DNA of 64,000 nucleotides from Clusia tigrina. Lineage: Eukaryota; Arthropoda; Insecta; Diptera; Clusiidae. The DNA is taken from positions 80,999,400-81,063,399 of the forward strand of contig OV050030.1 of NCBI GenBank assembly GCA_920105625.2, given 5' to 3'. The translations under genes and the position numbers were made by a program. The first letter of the stretch is position 1. Each line of letters starts with the position of its first letter. This document shows, one piece after another, positions 54,530 to 64,000 of this stretch. Below the pieces are notes generated by a model. The model searched no databases. It was not told the DNA's origin and was given only the letters and a program-made list of their open reading frames with translations.

Positions 54530-55945
54530 TGTATGCTTTTTTTTGTTTTTTGTTTTAGGTGGAAAGCATCATGCCGAAGTGTGGGACTCTAACCCAACTA
54601 AACCAAACTTAGCTTCCGTCAGTACCCATGGTACCAACAGTTAAGATATTCCTTCACGGGGTAGGCAAGAGTTGGGCATCCTAACGGCTTTAGTTTGCTA
54701 AACCTCCAGCGCTTTGCTCGTCGTGTCTCACTCTCACTCTCATATAACGCTCAAGCAGGCGTTTTGCACCCGTAAATCTCCCGCACTCCACCAACACATG
54801 TTCTGCATTATCATACCTCCCAACACAGAGTATGGGTCCTCCGCATGTGTGTACGTGTGCAGATAATTTTGAAAGCATCCGTGTCCCGATAAAAATTTGC
54901 GCTATTTGGTAACTAAAATTACCGTGTTTTCGGGCGAACTATACTTGAATATTTGGGATCAGCTCATTAGTCCACCGTCCTTTTGTGGTTATATCCCATC
55001 TTGACTGCCATTCGTTTTGTGAGTTCTTTCTGAATGACTCAATTTTGGCTGGCTCATATATGCTTTGCAGCTTGTTTCTGGAGCCCATAAGGGTGTTGAG
55101 TACATAAAATGGAGGTATTTACGCTGGCTAGTTTTCTTATATGCTGCCTCGGACATGCAGTTTTTAGCATTAACCTTGCCAAGGCGGCTCCTACTCTGGT
55201 GGACTTAAAACTTACAGACATCAGGTGTTGTTTGAAATTGAGCCTATGTTCCAGTATTTTGTATATGGTATCGTGACGTAATCATATGTCCTGCTACGTG
55301 TATTTCTAGACTTTCCATCTTTTTGCGGCTACTTATTATTATCGCCTCCGTTCTGTGTTCGGATAGTTGTACCCATCTGCAACCACGTCTTGGCTCTTTG
55401 GATGGTTTCATTATGTTTGACTGCCATATCCGCAAGTTTCTTGGCCACTACTACCAAAGCTATATCGTACACATACCATATAACCCCCGCCACCTTTTAG
55501 CCGCTCAATTTTCGGAAGATTATCGTACATGGTGTTCCCGAGAAATGGACTCTTCCAGTGATGTTGTACTTTTTTGGGTATTCCTCTGTATCATATAGCA
55601 ATATTCTACCCTTCAAATAGTTTGCTATGACTAGTTGCAGATATCCAGAGCTTTGCAAGCTATGTAGGACACTTAGAATCCGATGCTAATTGGCAGAGTT
55701 AAAGGAGTTTTTAGCGTCTAGTATAACTACCACGTAAGATTGTTTATCGCCTTCCATAAACCTTTTTCCAGCCATGGATTTCCGCGCTATGTCGCATACC
55801 GATGCAATTCCATCCACCGTGGATCGTTTCTTCGTGAATATATATTGCCGTTTAGACAAACCCGGGATTGCTTAAGTATAGCATTCAAGTCGGGTGCAAA
55901 TTATTCGTTTCAGGACAATTCATTCTAAAGGTTTTCGCATTTTGG
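54530..55945 (-). pseudogene. R1-clade ORF2, copy 1 (RT to C-terminus)
   Basis: Minus-strand frames from 55,945: LKRIICTRLECYT, KRSTVDGIASVCDIARKSMA, QSYVVVILDAKNSFNSAN (first RT Asp), LHSLQSSGYLQLVIANYL, RILLYDTEEYPKKYNITGRV and WYVYDIALVVVAKKLADMA, where the usual Y-A-D-D reads YVYD. The C-terminal knuckle lies at 54,690-54,878 (HVHTCGGPILCVGRYDNAEH then VLVECGRFTGAKRLLERY). The 3' UTR ends in a T-rich run at about 54,537-54,556. Stops are frequent, so it is dead. Confidence 0.8.
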
Positions 55946-56155
55946 TAGGAGTACCATGTGAGGAACCAAAATATTCAACATCCTCGTATTTTGGTCTCAC
56001 AACGTGGGCACGCACGCGCGCATGTGAGTTGCGCACAGCTGACCATCTAGCGGCCACTAGTGCTACACACAATGGCAACGTGGAACGAAGAACACTTGGT
56101 GGCCATATGGTAACGCGCCCGAACACCTCACACCACAAACAGCTGAGAAGGGATT

Positions 56156-56190
56156 ATATAAACGCATATATAGCGTAACTCAGCCTTCTT
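56156..56190 (+). promoter_or_regulatory. TATA box plus candidate initiator
   Basis: TATATAAACG at 56,156-56,165 is followed 20-25 bases later by ACTCAGCC (about 56,177-56,184), close to the arthropod initiator TCAGT/C. This is a core-promoter arrangement. Confidence 0.5.
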
Positions 56191-56257
56191 CTTCGGTGAG
56201 CCAGCAGAGTGACAACACCAGTACAGGTAATTATCCAAGGACACTGACGCATAGTTA

Positions 56258-56639
56258 CACTGAGAATTTTGGGATTCGTCTGCCTTTCTCACTGCTAACC
56301 TAGACATAGGATACTCGATTGAGATTCTGACATTTTGCAACACTGAGAATTTCGGGAATCGTCTGCCTTTCTCAGCTCTTGTGCAAATAAGCATCTAGCG
56401 ATATTCACTGAACACTGACGCTTTCGTTACACTGAGAATTCCGGGATTCGTCTGCCTCTCTCTGTGTTAAATAGGACATAGGATACTCGCATGAGACTCT
56501 GGCTTTTTGCGAGACTGAGAATTTCGGGATTCGTCTGCCTTTCTCAGCTCTTGTTCAAAGCAGCACCTAGAGATATTCACAGACAGGTTGACGCTTTAGT
56601 TTCACCGAGAATTCCGGGATTCGTCTGCCTTTCTCGGTG
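56258..56639 (+). repeat. five hairpin repeats in a 172-bp dimeric period
   Basis: Five copies of CTGAGAATTYCGGGATTCG plus TCTGCCTTTCTCAG begin at 56,258, 56,341, 56,430, 56,513 and 56,603, so spacing alternates about 83 and 90 bases (dimer 172-173). Each folds into a stem of GAGAA with TTCTC. Copy 5 has CACCGAGAA paired with TTCTCGGTG, while the others have CACTGAGAA or ACTGAGAA with TTCTCAG-type partners. Confidence 0.85.
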
Positions 56640-56849
56640 CTAACCCATACGCTCGTGACCTAATGTACAGGAAATAAGTCAACACCACGGACCATTTCGC
56701 CGTAACGTGGGATTCCTCGCCACCGCACGTAAATATAGTCAAATATCATAGCATTTTAAAAGCTACGGTCTAGTAATTTATTGTAAACCACGGCCGTACT
56801 TCAAAAAATCACATGGTAATAGAATTAAGTATGTATCAATGTTAGATAG

Positions 56850-56850
<1 letters not shown>

Positions 56851-56910
<60 letters not shown>
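56851..56910. repeat. (TTA)n microsatellite
   Basis: About 20 uninterrupted TTA repeats. Confidence 0.98.
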
Positions 56911-56911
<1 letters not shown>

Positions 56912-56938
56912 TTGAAAAACAATAACTTAATTATTATA

Positions 56939-57350
56939 TTACATTGTAAGGGGAGCACTAGCTGCCAGGGCCTTCAGCTCTAGATAGGTAAAGTTTTCTA
57001 AGTTTTCTAATAATAAATTATAAATCAACCCTGCAAAAAAATAAATTTTGTAAGAGCCCTGGACAACGACGAGCGTCACCTCAGCACTAGCGTAGGCAGG
57101 AAGGTTCCTTAGAACCAGTCGCTGGTGCTTCCATCTTTGGGGAAACGGTCCCTCCATCAGACACTCCACGTAGAGATTGCTGAAAATCTTCGGATTCCAT
57201 TTTTCCCAGTTTTAATTGCCATCTTTGGTATCCCTTCCAGACCTGTAGCCCTGTTGCTTTTCATTTCGCTAGTATATTAGCCAATTTATATGGTAGGCTA
57301 ATCAGTGCTGTCTGCGTGACATCCCATATGCGTCGCTTAGGCTTTATAAC
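56939..57350 (-). pseudogene. R1-type RT N-terminal fragment
   Basis: Minus-strand pieces include GLEGIPKMAIKTG (compare P-G-x-D-G-I-P-N.A+K) at about 57,215-57,250 and VECLMEGPFPQRWKHQRLVL at about 57,110-57,170. This is the start of an R1-superfamily RT domain. It ends in AT-rich sequence and the microsatellite. Confidence 0.55.
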
Positions 57351-57620
57351 GGGATTTTTTTATGCTTGCAATTTCGAGATATTGTGCTGGTATGGAACTG
57401 CATATTTCTGCTGATGTGGTAACTACATCCAGATCCGGGCACTCAATTTTCTTTTCCTACAACGATAGCTGCAGCTGCGTGGGCTTCATCATTCCGTTAG
57501 TATTTTTCGTTTGCAGCGCTTCATTTTTTATTGCGCTTCATAGTTAGCCACAAGCTTCAGCGTCACATTGTGTTCCCCCTTCTTAATTCTATTGGCTGGT
57601 GTTAATGTAGAAATTTTGGT
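57351..57620. other. stretch without a recognised gene
   Basis: Open but unassigned short frames; possibly a decayed non-LTR linker on the minus strand. Confidence 0.25.
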
Positions 57621-57639
57621 TTCTCAATCTTTGAGATTT

Positions 57640-58092
57640 AGTATTGTTATTTTGGTAAAGCTGGCGGATGCGTGGGTTTCCTCAAACGTATTGATAGTTT
57701 AGTATACTCGTATTCTTCTATATTAATGATGTATTTGAGATTAGTGTGACTGGTTATTATCTTTGCTGGTCCTAATTGGAATTTTACTATTTTCTGTTGT
57801 TCGCTGATGTGTCGAATATCGATGAGTTGAGTGGTCATGAATGGTAAACTAGGAATAATTAGAATTTTTTAAAGTCTTGAATTTTTTAATTAAAAAAATT
57901 CGAATAATTTTTTTTTTTGCTGTTTCTTCTGAAATTTGCTATCATTGGTCTCTTAACTTTATGTTTGGAGAAACTAGGTGTCTTTTTGTTTCGCCTTACT
58001 TCTTTTCGAAAGATTGTTTGATTTTCTAAGTTTTCTGGTTCTGAACGGTATTTGTTTAATTTGTCTATTCGCTGTTCAGTTTCTTTTTGCAT
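57640..58092 (-). pseudogene. pol C-terminus and env-like start
   Basis: 57,886-58,092 is a basic stretch (MQKETEQRIDKLNKYRSEPE; KHKVKRPMIANFRRN) that fits the integrase C-terminal tail. 57,647-57,838 (MTTQLIDIRHISEQQKIVKF) lies where the envelope gene starts in errantiviruses and resembles its first residues in composition, but only about 60 codons remain and no furin or membrane segment is seen. The envelope call is tentative. Confidence 0.4.
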
Positions 58093-58560
58093 ATTTTCCT
58101 TGATGAGTGGGTAAAGGGTGTTTTGGAATTTGTTAAGTTTCGGAAGGTATTCATGTTAGTTATTGAATGTTATTCTTTTATTGAACTTGAATGTTCTGCC
58201 AAAAAATGGTTCAAAAGGAGTTAGTTTAGTAGCTGAATTGTTGTATGTTATTAGGATTTCGGTGAATATTTCGTCATGATCCTCACTTAAGTTTTTTTTC
58301 TTTCTAGTGGTTGTTACTATTATGTATATTTGTGTATGGGTGGAGTGAACCCTTTCTACAGGAGCATTGCTGGTGCTCTGTTGAAAGGAGGATTGTAAAT
58401 TAATTTGAAATTGTGTACAAAACACATTGAAAATGTATGCTGTTAACTCTGATCCTTACTCAGAGACTATTTTCTTTGGGATGCCACAGAGATGCTGTTT
58501 CTGGATGGTAGGGTATGTCCTGATGCGAATTTCGAATATCTGCCGATAATTGTTAAGATC
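58090..58560 (-). pseudogene. errantivirus-like integrase core
   Basis: 58,156-58,480 reads KIVSE-stop-GSELTAYIF, then FCTQFQINLQSSFQQSTSNA, PVERVHSTHTQIY and LTPFEPFFGRTFKF. The second catalytic Asp position (normally V-S-D) is Glu followed by a stop. The catalytic Glu region (PVERVHST) is present. Confidence 0.7.
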
Positions 58561-59259
58561 TGTTATTTATTTATGCTATAGATACCTAGGTGTTTGAACC
58601 ATGTATAACGGGCTTTGAACCATGGAGGAGGTCTGTGATTCGTTACTATGGAGAGTTTTCTTCCGAATAGGTAAGGCCGAAAGTATTTGGTGGCCCATAT
58701 TATGACGAACAGTTCCTTTCATTTAGTCGAATAGTTGCATTCGGATGTTGAGAGTGTGCTGTTAGCGTAACATATTGGCCTGTCGTTTCCTTCCTTTTTT
58801 TTTTTTTTTTTTCTTCCTTACTTCCTTGGGATTCTATTGTACCTAGCGCAAAGTTGATGCGTCAATAGTTGGAATAAATTATTTCGTAAATTCGGGGTTC
58901 GGTGGTAAGGAATCATTAGTTAAAATTGGTTTACATCCCTCAATAGCATTTATATATTTGTCACTGAGTTCAATTGTGCTGCCTTTTTTTAAACATTCAG
59001 TTTGTGGTTTTGTAAGTTTCCAAAAAGCTTTGATAAATTTCCGGTAATATCCTACGAGACCGATAAAACTTTTGATTTGTTTCTGGGGGACGGGGTATAG
59101 GAAAATTTTGTATTGCGCTAATTTTTGTGGGGTTGTGGTTGATACCGTCTATAGAAATAACGTGTCCAAGGAAGTTCGTTTCTTTATGGAGAAATTCCGT
59201 TGGATTTTAAAGTTAGATGATCTTAATATATCAAATACGGTATGGAGGCTTCCAATGTG
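58560..59259 (-). pseudogene. degenerate RNase H and connection region
   Basis: By position between YLDD and integrase this should hold RT thumb, RNase H and the start of integrase. Short minus-strand pieces (for example LGTLFL-like and FYRVL-like segments) fit, but stops are so frequent that individual motifs cannot be assigned. A T-run lies at 58,793-58,811. Confidence 0.4.
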
Positions 59260-60023
59260 TTCTTGGAGAGATATAGATAAATATATCATCTAAATAAACG
59301 AGACATATTTTTCCTACTTGTTCTCCCAAGACGTTGTCCATGACTTCTCGGAAGGTAGATTGTACATTTTGAGGCCAAAGGGCATTCTTATGGATTCAAT
59401 GTATCCACCTTCTACCGGGAATGCCGTTTTTGGGATGTATTTTGAATGCATTTCATTTCCGGGAAAACCACTTGCCAAATCCAGTGGTGTAAAAAACATA
59501 AATCTTCCCAGCTCCTCAAGTATTTCAATAAGTTTGAAAGGAGGTGCCTTTCTGATACGGTATTTTCATTTAGCTTCCTGTAATCAATGACCAACGCCAT
59601 TTGTATTTTCCGCTGGCATCTAGTTTTTTTTTGCACAATCCATACTGAAGCACTCCATGGGGAATAGCTTGGTTGGATAATCTCTTGTTTTATAATGTCT
59701 GCTATTTGTTGTTGAACTTCAGATTTATGTATGTTAGGATACCGGTAAGATTTTGTGTGTATACGAATTTCGTCTGTCGTAATTATTCCATGTTTGATTT
59801 GATTTGTACTTGAGTTGTTCGTTGTCTTTAAATATGTCACTGTAAGGTTTGCAAAGTATTTTAAGCTTAATTTCGCTTCATTATTCAGATGTTCTACTAG
59901 TAATAATTGTGATATTTCGACGTCTTCACAATTTTCTAATGGACTCGTTTCAAATCGAAATTCTTCTATGAATTCTTGAATATAATTTTTTGTGGTGTTT
60001 ATTGGCTGTTCTATGAATATCAA
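59260..60023 (-). pseudogene. errantivirus-like reverse transcriptase
   Basis: 59,412-60,023 contains HTKSYRYPNIHKSEVQQQIA, IIQPSYSPWSASVWIVQKK and MALVIDYRKLNENTV. A frameshift near 59,480-59,510 leads to FFTPLDLASGFPGNEMHSKY (first catalytic Asp) and IESIRMPFGLKM. CLVYLDDIFIYIS (YLDD box) is near 59,280-59,310 after another shift. RT would copy genomic RNA of the element; the frames are broken. Confidence 0.85.
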
Positions 60024-60059
60024 TTGTTAGTGTTCTGATATATTTATAACTTCTAAGCA

Positions 60060-60500
60060 GCTATACCGGTCTTTTGAATGGTATATGCCCTCTGGTATAC
60101 AGAGTGATATGTTAATGTATGTTTTTTCCACGTAAATGTCTCCATTTTGGACATCTACTGGAATTTTTACAAATTTTTTTGAGTTGGAAAGTATTATATG
60201 TTTTCCAGAATTTAGATTTAGTTTAAATCTTTTTGTGTCAATTTATTTTGGCTACTAATTGAGAGAGAATATCGAGGCCGATTAACCCATCAATATAATG
60301 ATGGAGTTCAAAGATTAAACATATTAATTTACCTGGTTGTTTAAATTCAATAAAAGATGGTAGTATGACTTCAGTGTTGAATTTATACCTACTGAGGATT
60401 GTGCTTATTGTAGTGGGCTTGCATGGGGAATGATCTGATGGACTAATATATTTTGGTCAACTGAAAGATGATGAAGCATCCGCATCGATGAGGAATTTTA
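60060..60500 (-). pseudogene. errantivirus-like protease
   Basis: At about 60,475-60,500 the minus strand reads FLIDADAS where the active site should be D-T-G-A, so Thr and Gly are replaced. IDGLIGLDILSQL (about 60,255-60,295) is the conserved Gly-rich end of the retropepsin. Several stops lie between. Confidence 0.6.
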
Positions 60501-61180
60501 GTGGTTTGCCAAATGGGGATGATGTATTTATATAGCCAAATTGGAATCAATATTTGTTTATTTTTAAATAACCCGTCGGTTCTTCGAGGCAAACTTCGAA
60601 AATTTTGGTTGTCTTCAATGTTCAGGTTATCTTCCGCTGTGTCGGGTATTGATCCAGCTTTTGTCGATTTGGCATTTTGGAAATTAAAATGTTTTTCACT
60701 CCAGTACGTAGGATTCCTAGATGCACACGTCCGTATAGTCTGATCCTTTTTAAAAGGTCTCTGAGTAGTAGGAGTTTTTATATATTCAGAGCTCGTATCC
60801 ATAGGTTCTGATTTATTATGATAGTGTAATATATTATTTCTTTTGAATTAGTTTTGGGTCTAATTTTGGTTGAGAATTTATTGTTGTTACGAGGTTATGG
60901 ACATTGAGGTTATAATTTGTTGGTTGATTTCGATATTGGTGGTATGAATATTGAAGGCTATAAGTTGTTAGTTGGTTTTGAGGAGCTGTGTATCTGCTAT
61001 TGTTAATACTATTTCTGTAGTAAGGTGAAGAGGTGTCATTATTCTTCCAGTGGTAAAGAATTAAAATTCTCCGGCTTTCCGCTTGTAACTTCAAAAGGGC
61101 TTTCTTCAAGGTGCTTTCCTTAGGATGTTATTTGGTACTGTTTTATGAATGTTTTATTTACTGTGGTATACCTGCACAGC
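60443..61180 (-). pseudogene. errantivirus-like gag, C-terminal half
   Basis: 60,834-61,109 is rich in Asn, Tyr and Gln (MKKALLKLQAESRRILILYH, then NQPTNYNLNVHNLVTT), the usual low-complexity C-terminal gag tail of this group, which lacks CCHC knuckles. 60,443-60,802 continues with KHFNFQNAKSTKAGSIPDTA and NIEDNQNFRSLPRRTD. The capsid part upstream is absent. Assignment rests on composition and on protease and RT following. Confidence 0.55.
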
Positions 61181-61255
61181 TTTTTCTTGTTCATTTTTCA
61201 CTTTAAACAATTTCGCGGAAAAAAAACCATCTACTGGGTCTAAGCCGACAGCGCC

Positions 61256-61440
61256 ATTTACGTGCTATACTGAGCACTTCATCAAAAAAATAATTTAAGC
61301 TCTGCACCCAGAGCAAGAAAACACGACTTGAATACTGAAACAATATTAATTTTATTGATTTGATATTATAATTCGGAACATTATTGGCTAAATTTACAAT
61401 ATTGCTTATTGTATACATTTTAATTTGTGATTTAAGCAAA
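61256..61440 (-). repeat. partial 5' LTR of the errantivirus-like element
   Basis: Lies just upstream (minus strand) of the primer-binding site, AT-rich, with AATAAAATTAATATT at about 61,345-61,360. The outer boundary is uncertain. Confidence 0.4.
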
Positions 61441-61900
61441 TGAGGGTTTTCATTGTAGCTTTGAGATGTACTTTCTTCTGCACCGCAGACACGTCCGTCT
61501 GAATTGAACTATTTCCATCTGAATCGAGCGTAAAGTCTGGAATTGTGGAATCGCACAAAGCAGAAATGGTCCCTGTTTTTGCGACTACCTGTCCTATCCT
61601 CGCGGCCATATCCTATACCCATCGGCCCCTAGAGTTTGTTATTTGCATCCCCCTTCAGCTTTGGAGTTAAAATCGCCAGCGATGAAGAGTGCTACTCCAA
61701 ACTCCTGTGCCTTATCTTCGATATAGTCGATCTTCATTTGGAAAACTTCTGCGCAGTCACTTGGATTCAAGTAGCTGTTTATCAAAGTGAAATATCGGTC
61801 ATGGGCTCAAACGAAACCATAGCCTTTTCCATATCCTGTTATGCTGAACTTTCTGCCTAATGGCAACCATATAGCCGCCATTCCGTTCGTATCTGCAAGC
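61441..61900 (-). pseudogene. non-LTR endonuclease fragment (R1/LOA-type), second element
   Basis: Minus-strand pieces: WLADTNGMAAIWLPLGRKFS, ITGYGKGYGFV, FTLINSYLNPSDCAEVFQMK, VALFIAGDFNSKA (central endonuclease motif) and MAARIGQVVAKTGTISALCD with TIPDFTLDSD. Together this is the last two thirds of an apurinic-like endonuclease. Its upstream edge is fused to the RT start of another element at about 61,900, and the downstream edge meets the errantivirus LTR. Confidence 0.7.
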
Positions 61901-62343
61901 CATGCTCCCTTTTCAATCAGCGGAATCAGTGCCTCACCACTCCTTTGGAGAAGGATCGGGAAAACACCATCCGCACCCGGCGATTTATATGGCTGAAAAG
62001 AGCTGATGGCCCATCTCAACCTCTCAGTAGTTATAATTTCTTTGGCCACCTTCCAGCGAATCTTGCTTGTTCTTCTAGGAAGAGCATCCATCTGCAAAGA
62101 TGGCGGTAACTAGATCGAGCTCCCAGGAAAGTACACACGCTGCAAAAGGAGAGTGCGATCCTCTTCATTTGCCGTGAACGTCCCATCCTGAGATTTCAAT
62201 GCCAGCTTTAAATCGACTTTGTTTTTCGCAAGAGCTCTAGGGAGTCGTACTACGAGTACTTCATGAGTCGATTCTACACTTTCACAAAAGGATCTAAAGT
62301 TAGTCCTTTTGGCTTGTCTGATCTCTTTGTTATAGATCGTCAA
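61900..62343 (-). pseudogene. R1/LOA-type linker and RT start
   Basis: 62,110-62,343 is the linker (EIRQAKRTNFRSFCESVES; DGTFTANEEDRTLLLQRVYF). 61,807-62,097 begins the RT domain with TTERLRWAISSFQPYKSPGA then DGVFPILLQRSGEALIPLI, the first RT block. It breaks off near 61,900 at the join to another endonuclease. Confidence 0.72.
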
Positions 62344-63249
62344 CTATTTTTTATATTCTTCCCAGTCCCCCTTACGCATAGTTAGATTGAATAGCTTACC
62401 CACTTTAGTACGTCTAGTAGACAGACTAGAGTTCCACCAAGGAACATTCCTGCTGTTTTTCTTTGTTCTTAGAAGACAAGATAAAACATAGGATTCGGAA
62501 ATAATTTCATTCAGCTCATTGACACCCTCCTCTAGCTCCACAGGATTTTTATATATTCCTTGGATGTTTGAGGATGAGAGTAGAGAATGCACTGAACTAT
62601 CGAAGAATTCCCAGTTAGTATACCTAGGATTTCTAAAAACTACCGTTTTTGTGACGAACTCAATTATGCTGTGGTCCGACAGAGAGGGTTCGTCCGAAAC
62701 TTTCCAATTGTTAACAATATCAGTTAACTCTGGACTACAGAAAGTCAGATCAAGAACTTCCTCCCTAATTACATTTCTAAAAGTGGGTGTGTTCCCCTTA
62801 TTCAATATATATAAATTAAGTGGTCATAAAAATTCTAGAACTGACTCACCCCGTTTATTGGTGTCACTGCTACCCCAGATGGTATTGTGTGCGTTTGAGT
62901 CTCATCCCACCAAAAGTGGAATCCTTTTGGATAGGCAATACCTCGCCAGCTTATAGACTTCTTCCAGGATGTCATTCGTATCTCCCGGAAAGTAGGCCGA
63001 TGCAACGACTATGTCGCGAGAGATCCAATCATCTATGTACTTTACCATGATGGGTGTGAGATCTCGCGACATGAATTCTGAAAGACAAAAGTAGTGAATA
63101 TCATTTCTAATCAGGATACAGGTGCGGGGAATGTCAACATTGGCATCCCATATTACCTTTGTAAACTTACTAGAAAAGCCCCTAATTTGACCTTTGTAAC
63201 ACCATGGCTCTTGAATGAAGGCCAGCCCCATGTTGTTCCTGGCAAACAC
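62344..63249 (-). pseudogene. R1/LOA-type endonuclease
   Basis: 62,902-63,249 reads NNMGLAFIQEPWCYKGQIRG (metal-binding Glu), IPRTCILIRNDIHYFCLSEF and VVASAYFPGDTND. A shifted frame near 62,830-62,890 has DSNAHNTIWGSSDTNKRGES, the central motif. 62,344-62,805 has GNTPTFRNVIREEVLDLTFC, DEPSLSDHSIIEF (SDH motif) and VPWWNSSLSTRRTKVGKLFN. All catalytic motifs are present but frames differ, so two small indels inactivate it. Confidence 0.82.
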
Positions 63250-63261
63250 CCTCCCGATGAC

Positions 63262-63990
63262 AGCCGAGGCTCAGCACTTGTCAGCTCCTCTCTAGTCAGG
63301 ATAGTGTTCGGATAGTCCGCAGCAACAACAGTCACCTTGGTGACGGACGCCACCTTAGCGTAGCTGCCTGCTGCCTTGGACCCTCCACGACTAGGTGGGC
63401 CTGACGGTGTTGCCGTCTTCCTCTTTTTGGCTGGGTCAAGATTAGGAGAAATTGTGTTTCGTACCCTTTTTTTCAGGTTCTTGTTTACATTCGCTTGTGA
63501 TATTGTGCCAGCCGAATCCTTTACAACCCTGTGCTCCTTTGCCTTGGCAAGAGCATCATCTGGTTGCAAACTCTGAGACAGGTAGGTGAGATACCATCTG
63601 ACTCCAGCTCCACTTAGCTCCTTTCTTCTCGGCTCATCCCAAACCCCAAGTTGACCACGATTAGGAAGAGGGATTCCTCTCTTGGCCATCCTGGAGGTTT
63701 TTTCCGAGGTGGTAGGACGGGATGGATTACTCCCTTTGTCCCCCAGTTTTACTCCCAGTGTCAACAATCTCTCCTTAGTGGAGATGGGAGTTTGTTGAGT
63801 TAGTCCCATTTTTTCCCTGGCAGCAGCAGAAGTGGATGGCACATCATCGGAAGAAAGTTTCCGAATTCCTGCACCACCCATCCCGCCTACTGTCATTTGG
63901 GGTCCCATAGGTCCACCCACTGTTTTGGTCCCGGATGAAGGTCTCCGTTCATTGACCGCAGCAGCATTTCATTTGGGCTTAGCGGGTGAT
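63262..63990 (-). pseudogene. R1/LOA-type ORF1 protein, truncated
   Basis: An open frame from before 63,920 reads MTVGGMGGAGIRKLSSDDVP, a low-complexity Ser/Thr/Pro-rich N-terminus, then ELSGAGVRWYLTYLSQSLQP with DDALAKAKEHR, a basic segment (NLKKRVRNTISPNLDPAKKR; nuclear-localisation-like) and SYAKVASVTKVTVVAADYPN with TILTREELTSAE, the beginning of the DUF4780-like domain. The rest of that domain is missing and the frame passes into endonuclease DNA out of frame. ORF1 normally binds the element RNA. Confidence 0.6.
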
Positions 63991-64000
63991 CTTACCCATG

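Larger units (their letters stand above)
55960..56850 (+). repeat. LTR-like or promoter/5'-UTR-like segment of an unidentified element
   Basis: The segment has a TATA box with a potential initiator and then a series of hairpin repeats (separate entries), followed by ATTTATTGTAAACC. It is not related to the R1 copies on either side. It could be a long LTR or the 5' region of a TE. No partner copy was seen in the window. Confidence 0.45.
57621..61440 (-). mobile_element. errantivirus-like Gypsy element (17.6/tom-type), decayed
   Basis: On the minus strand the order is LTR end and primer-binding site (61,255-61,243, TGGCGCTGTCGGC), gag, protease, RT, RNase H region, integrase, pol C-terminus and a short env-like start. 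This matches insect Gypsy elements of the 17.6/297/tom group, some of which carry an envelope gene. Every frame is broken by stops or frameshifts. The 3' LTR is not found. Confidence 0.75.
61900..63990 (-). mobile_element. R1/LOA-type non-LTR element with ORF1 and ORF2, 5' end near window edge
   Basis: ORF1 (63,990-63,262), endonuclease (63,249-62,344), linker and first RT block (62,343-61,900). The junction of ORF1 with ORF2 lies near 63,250 and appears shortened. RT is cut off after its first motif. Confidence 0.75.

Noticed and set aside
57640..57840. Functional envelope gene of an endogenous retrovirus
   Set aside because: Only about 60 codons of uncertain similarity remain, no cleavage site or membrane anchor is visible, and all pol frames upstream are broken.

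Overview
The window looks like insect nuclear DNA, most likely from a fly (tephritid or drosophilid-like). It is AT-rich, has no bacterial gene organisation, and is built almost entirely of decayed transposable elements (TEs) of families typical of Diptera: R1-clade and related non-LTR elements, Jockey, Copia, BEL/Pao, Ty3/Gypsy (one errantivirus-like), Tigger/pogo, hAT and Transib. I recognise no intact host gene, tRNA or rRNA gene. Clade names come from recognised protein motifs; no database search was run.

Left part (1-12.7 kb): the 5' part of a Tigger transposon whose end and TA target site are visible at 939-941; a BEL/Pao remnant (LTR, gag, protease, RT and RNase H fragments) flanked on its right by an inverted copy of its own LTR; a Gypsy gag-protease region on the minus strand split by a solo LTR; a Jockey endonuclease fragment; a hAT transposase remnant; and a third partial BEL LTR.

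Centre (12.70-29.74 kb): a 17-kb GC-rich satellite array with a unit near 120 bp, roughly 140 copies. It lies between the 3' end (with poly-A) and the 5' endonuclease portion of a minus-strand R1/LOA-type retrotransposon. Its orientation flips once, at about 14,725; the first 2 kb is a block-wise inverted copy of the next 2.1 kb. Higher-order repeats of 478 bp, about 1.22/2.45 kb and about 3.44 kb are visible.

Right part (29.7-64 kb): a divergent pair of R1/LOA-type elements; a 5' to 3' nearly complete Jockey element on the minus strand, interrupted by a 2,435-bp Transib with matching TIRs and a perfect 5-bp target duplication; two Copia elements (40,748-45,661 and 49,026-53,455), each with paired LTRs and perfect 5-bp duplications, lying in or beside a head-to-tail series of three R1-clade copies; a regulatory-looking stretch with a TATA box and five hairpin repeats (56.16-56.64 kb); an errantivirus-like Gypsy remnant; and another R1/LOA-type element running off the right edge.

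The nesting order can be read in places: R1 copies came before both Copia insertions, Jockey before Transib. Nearly all reading frames carry stops, frameshifts or lost catalytic residues. The layout fits heterochromatin or a TE-trap locus; a piRNA-cluster role is inference only.
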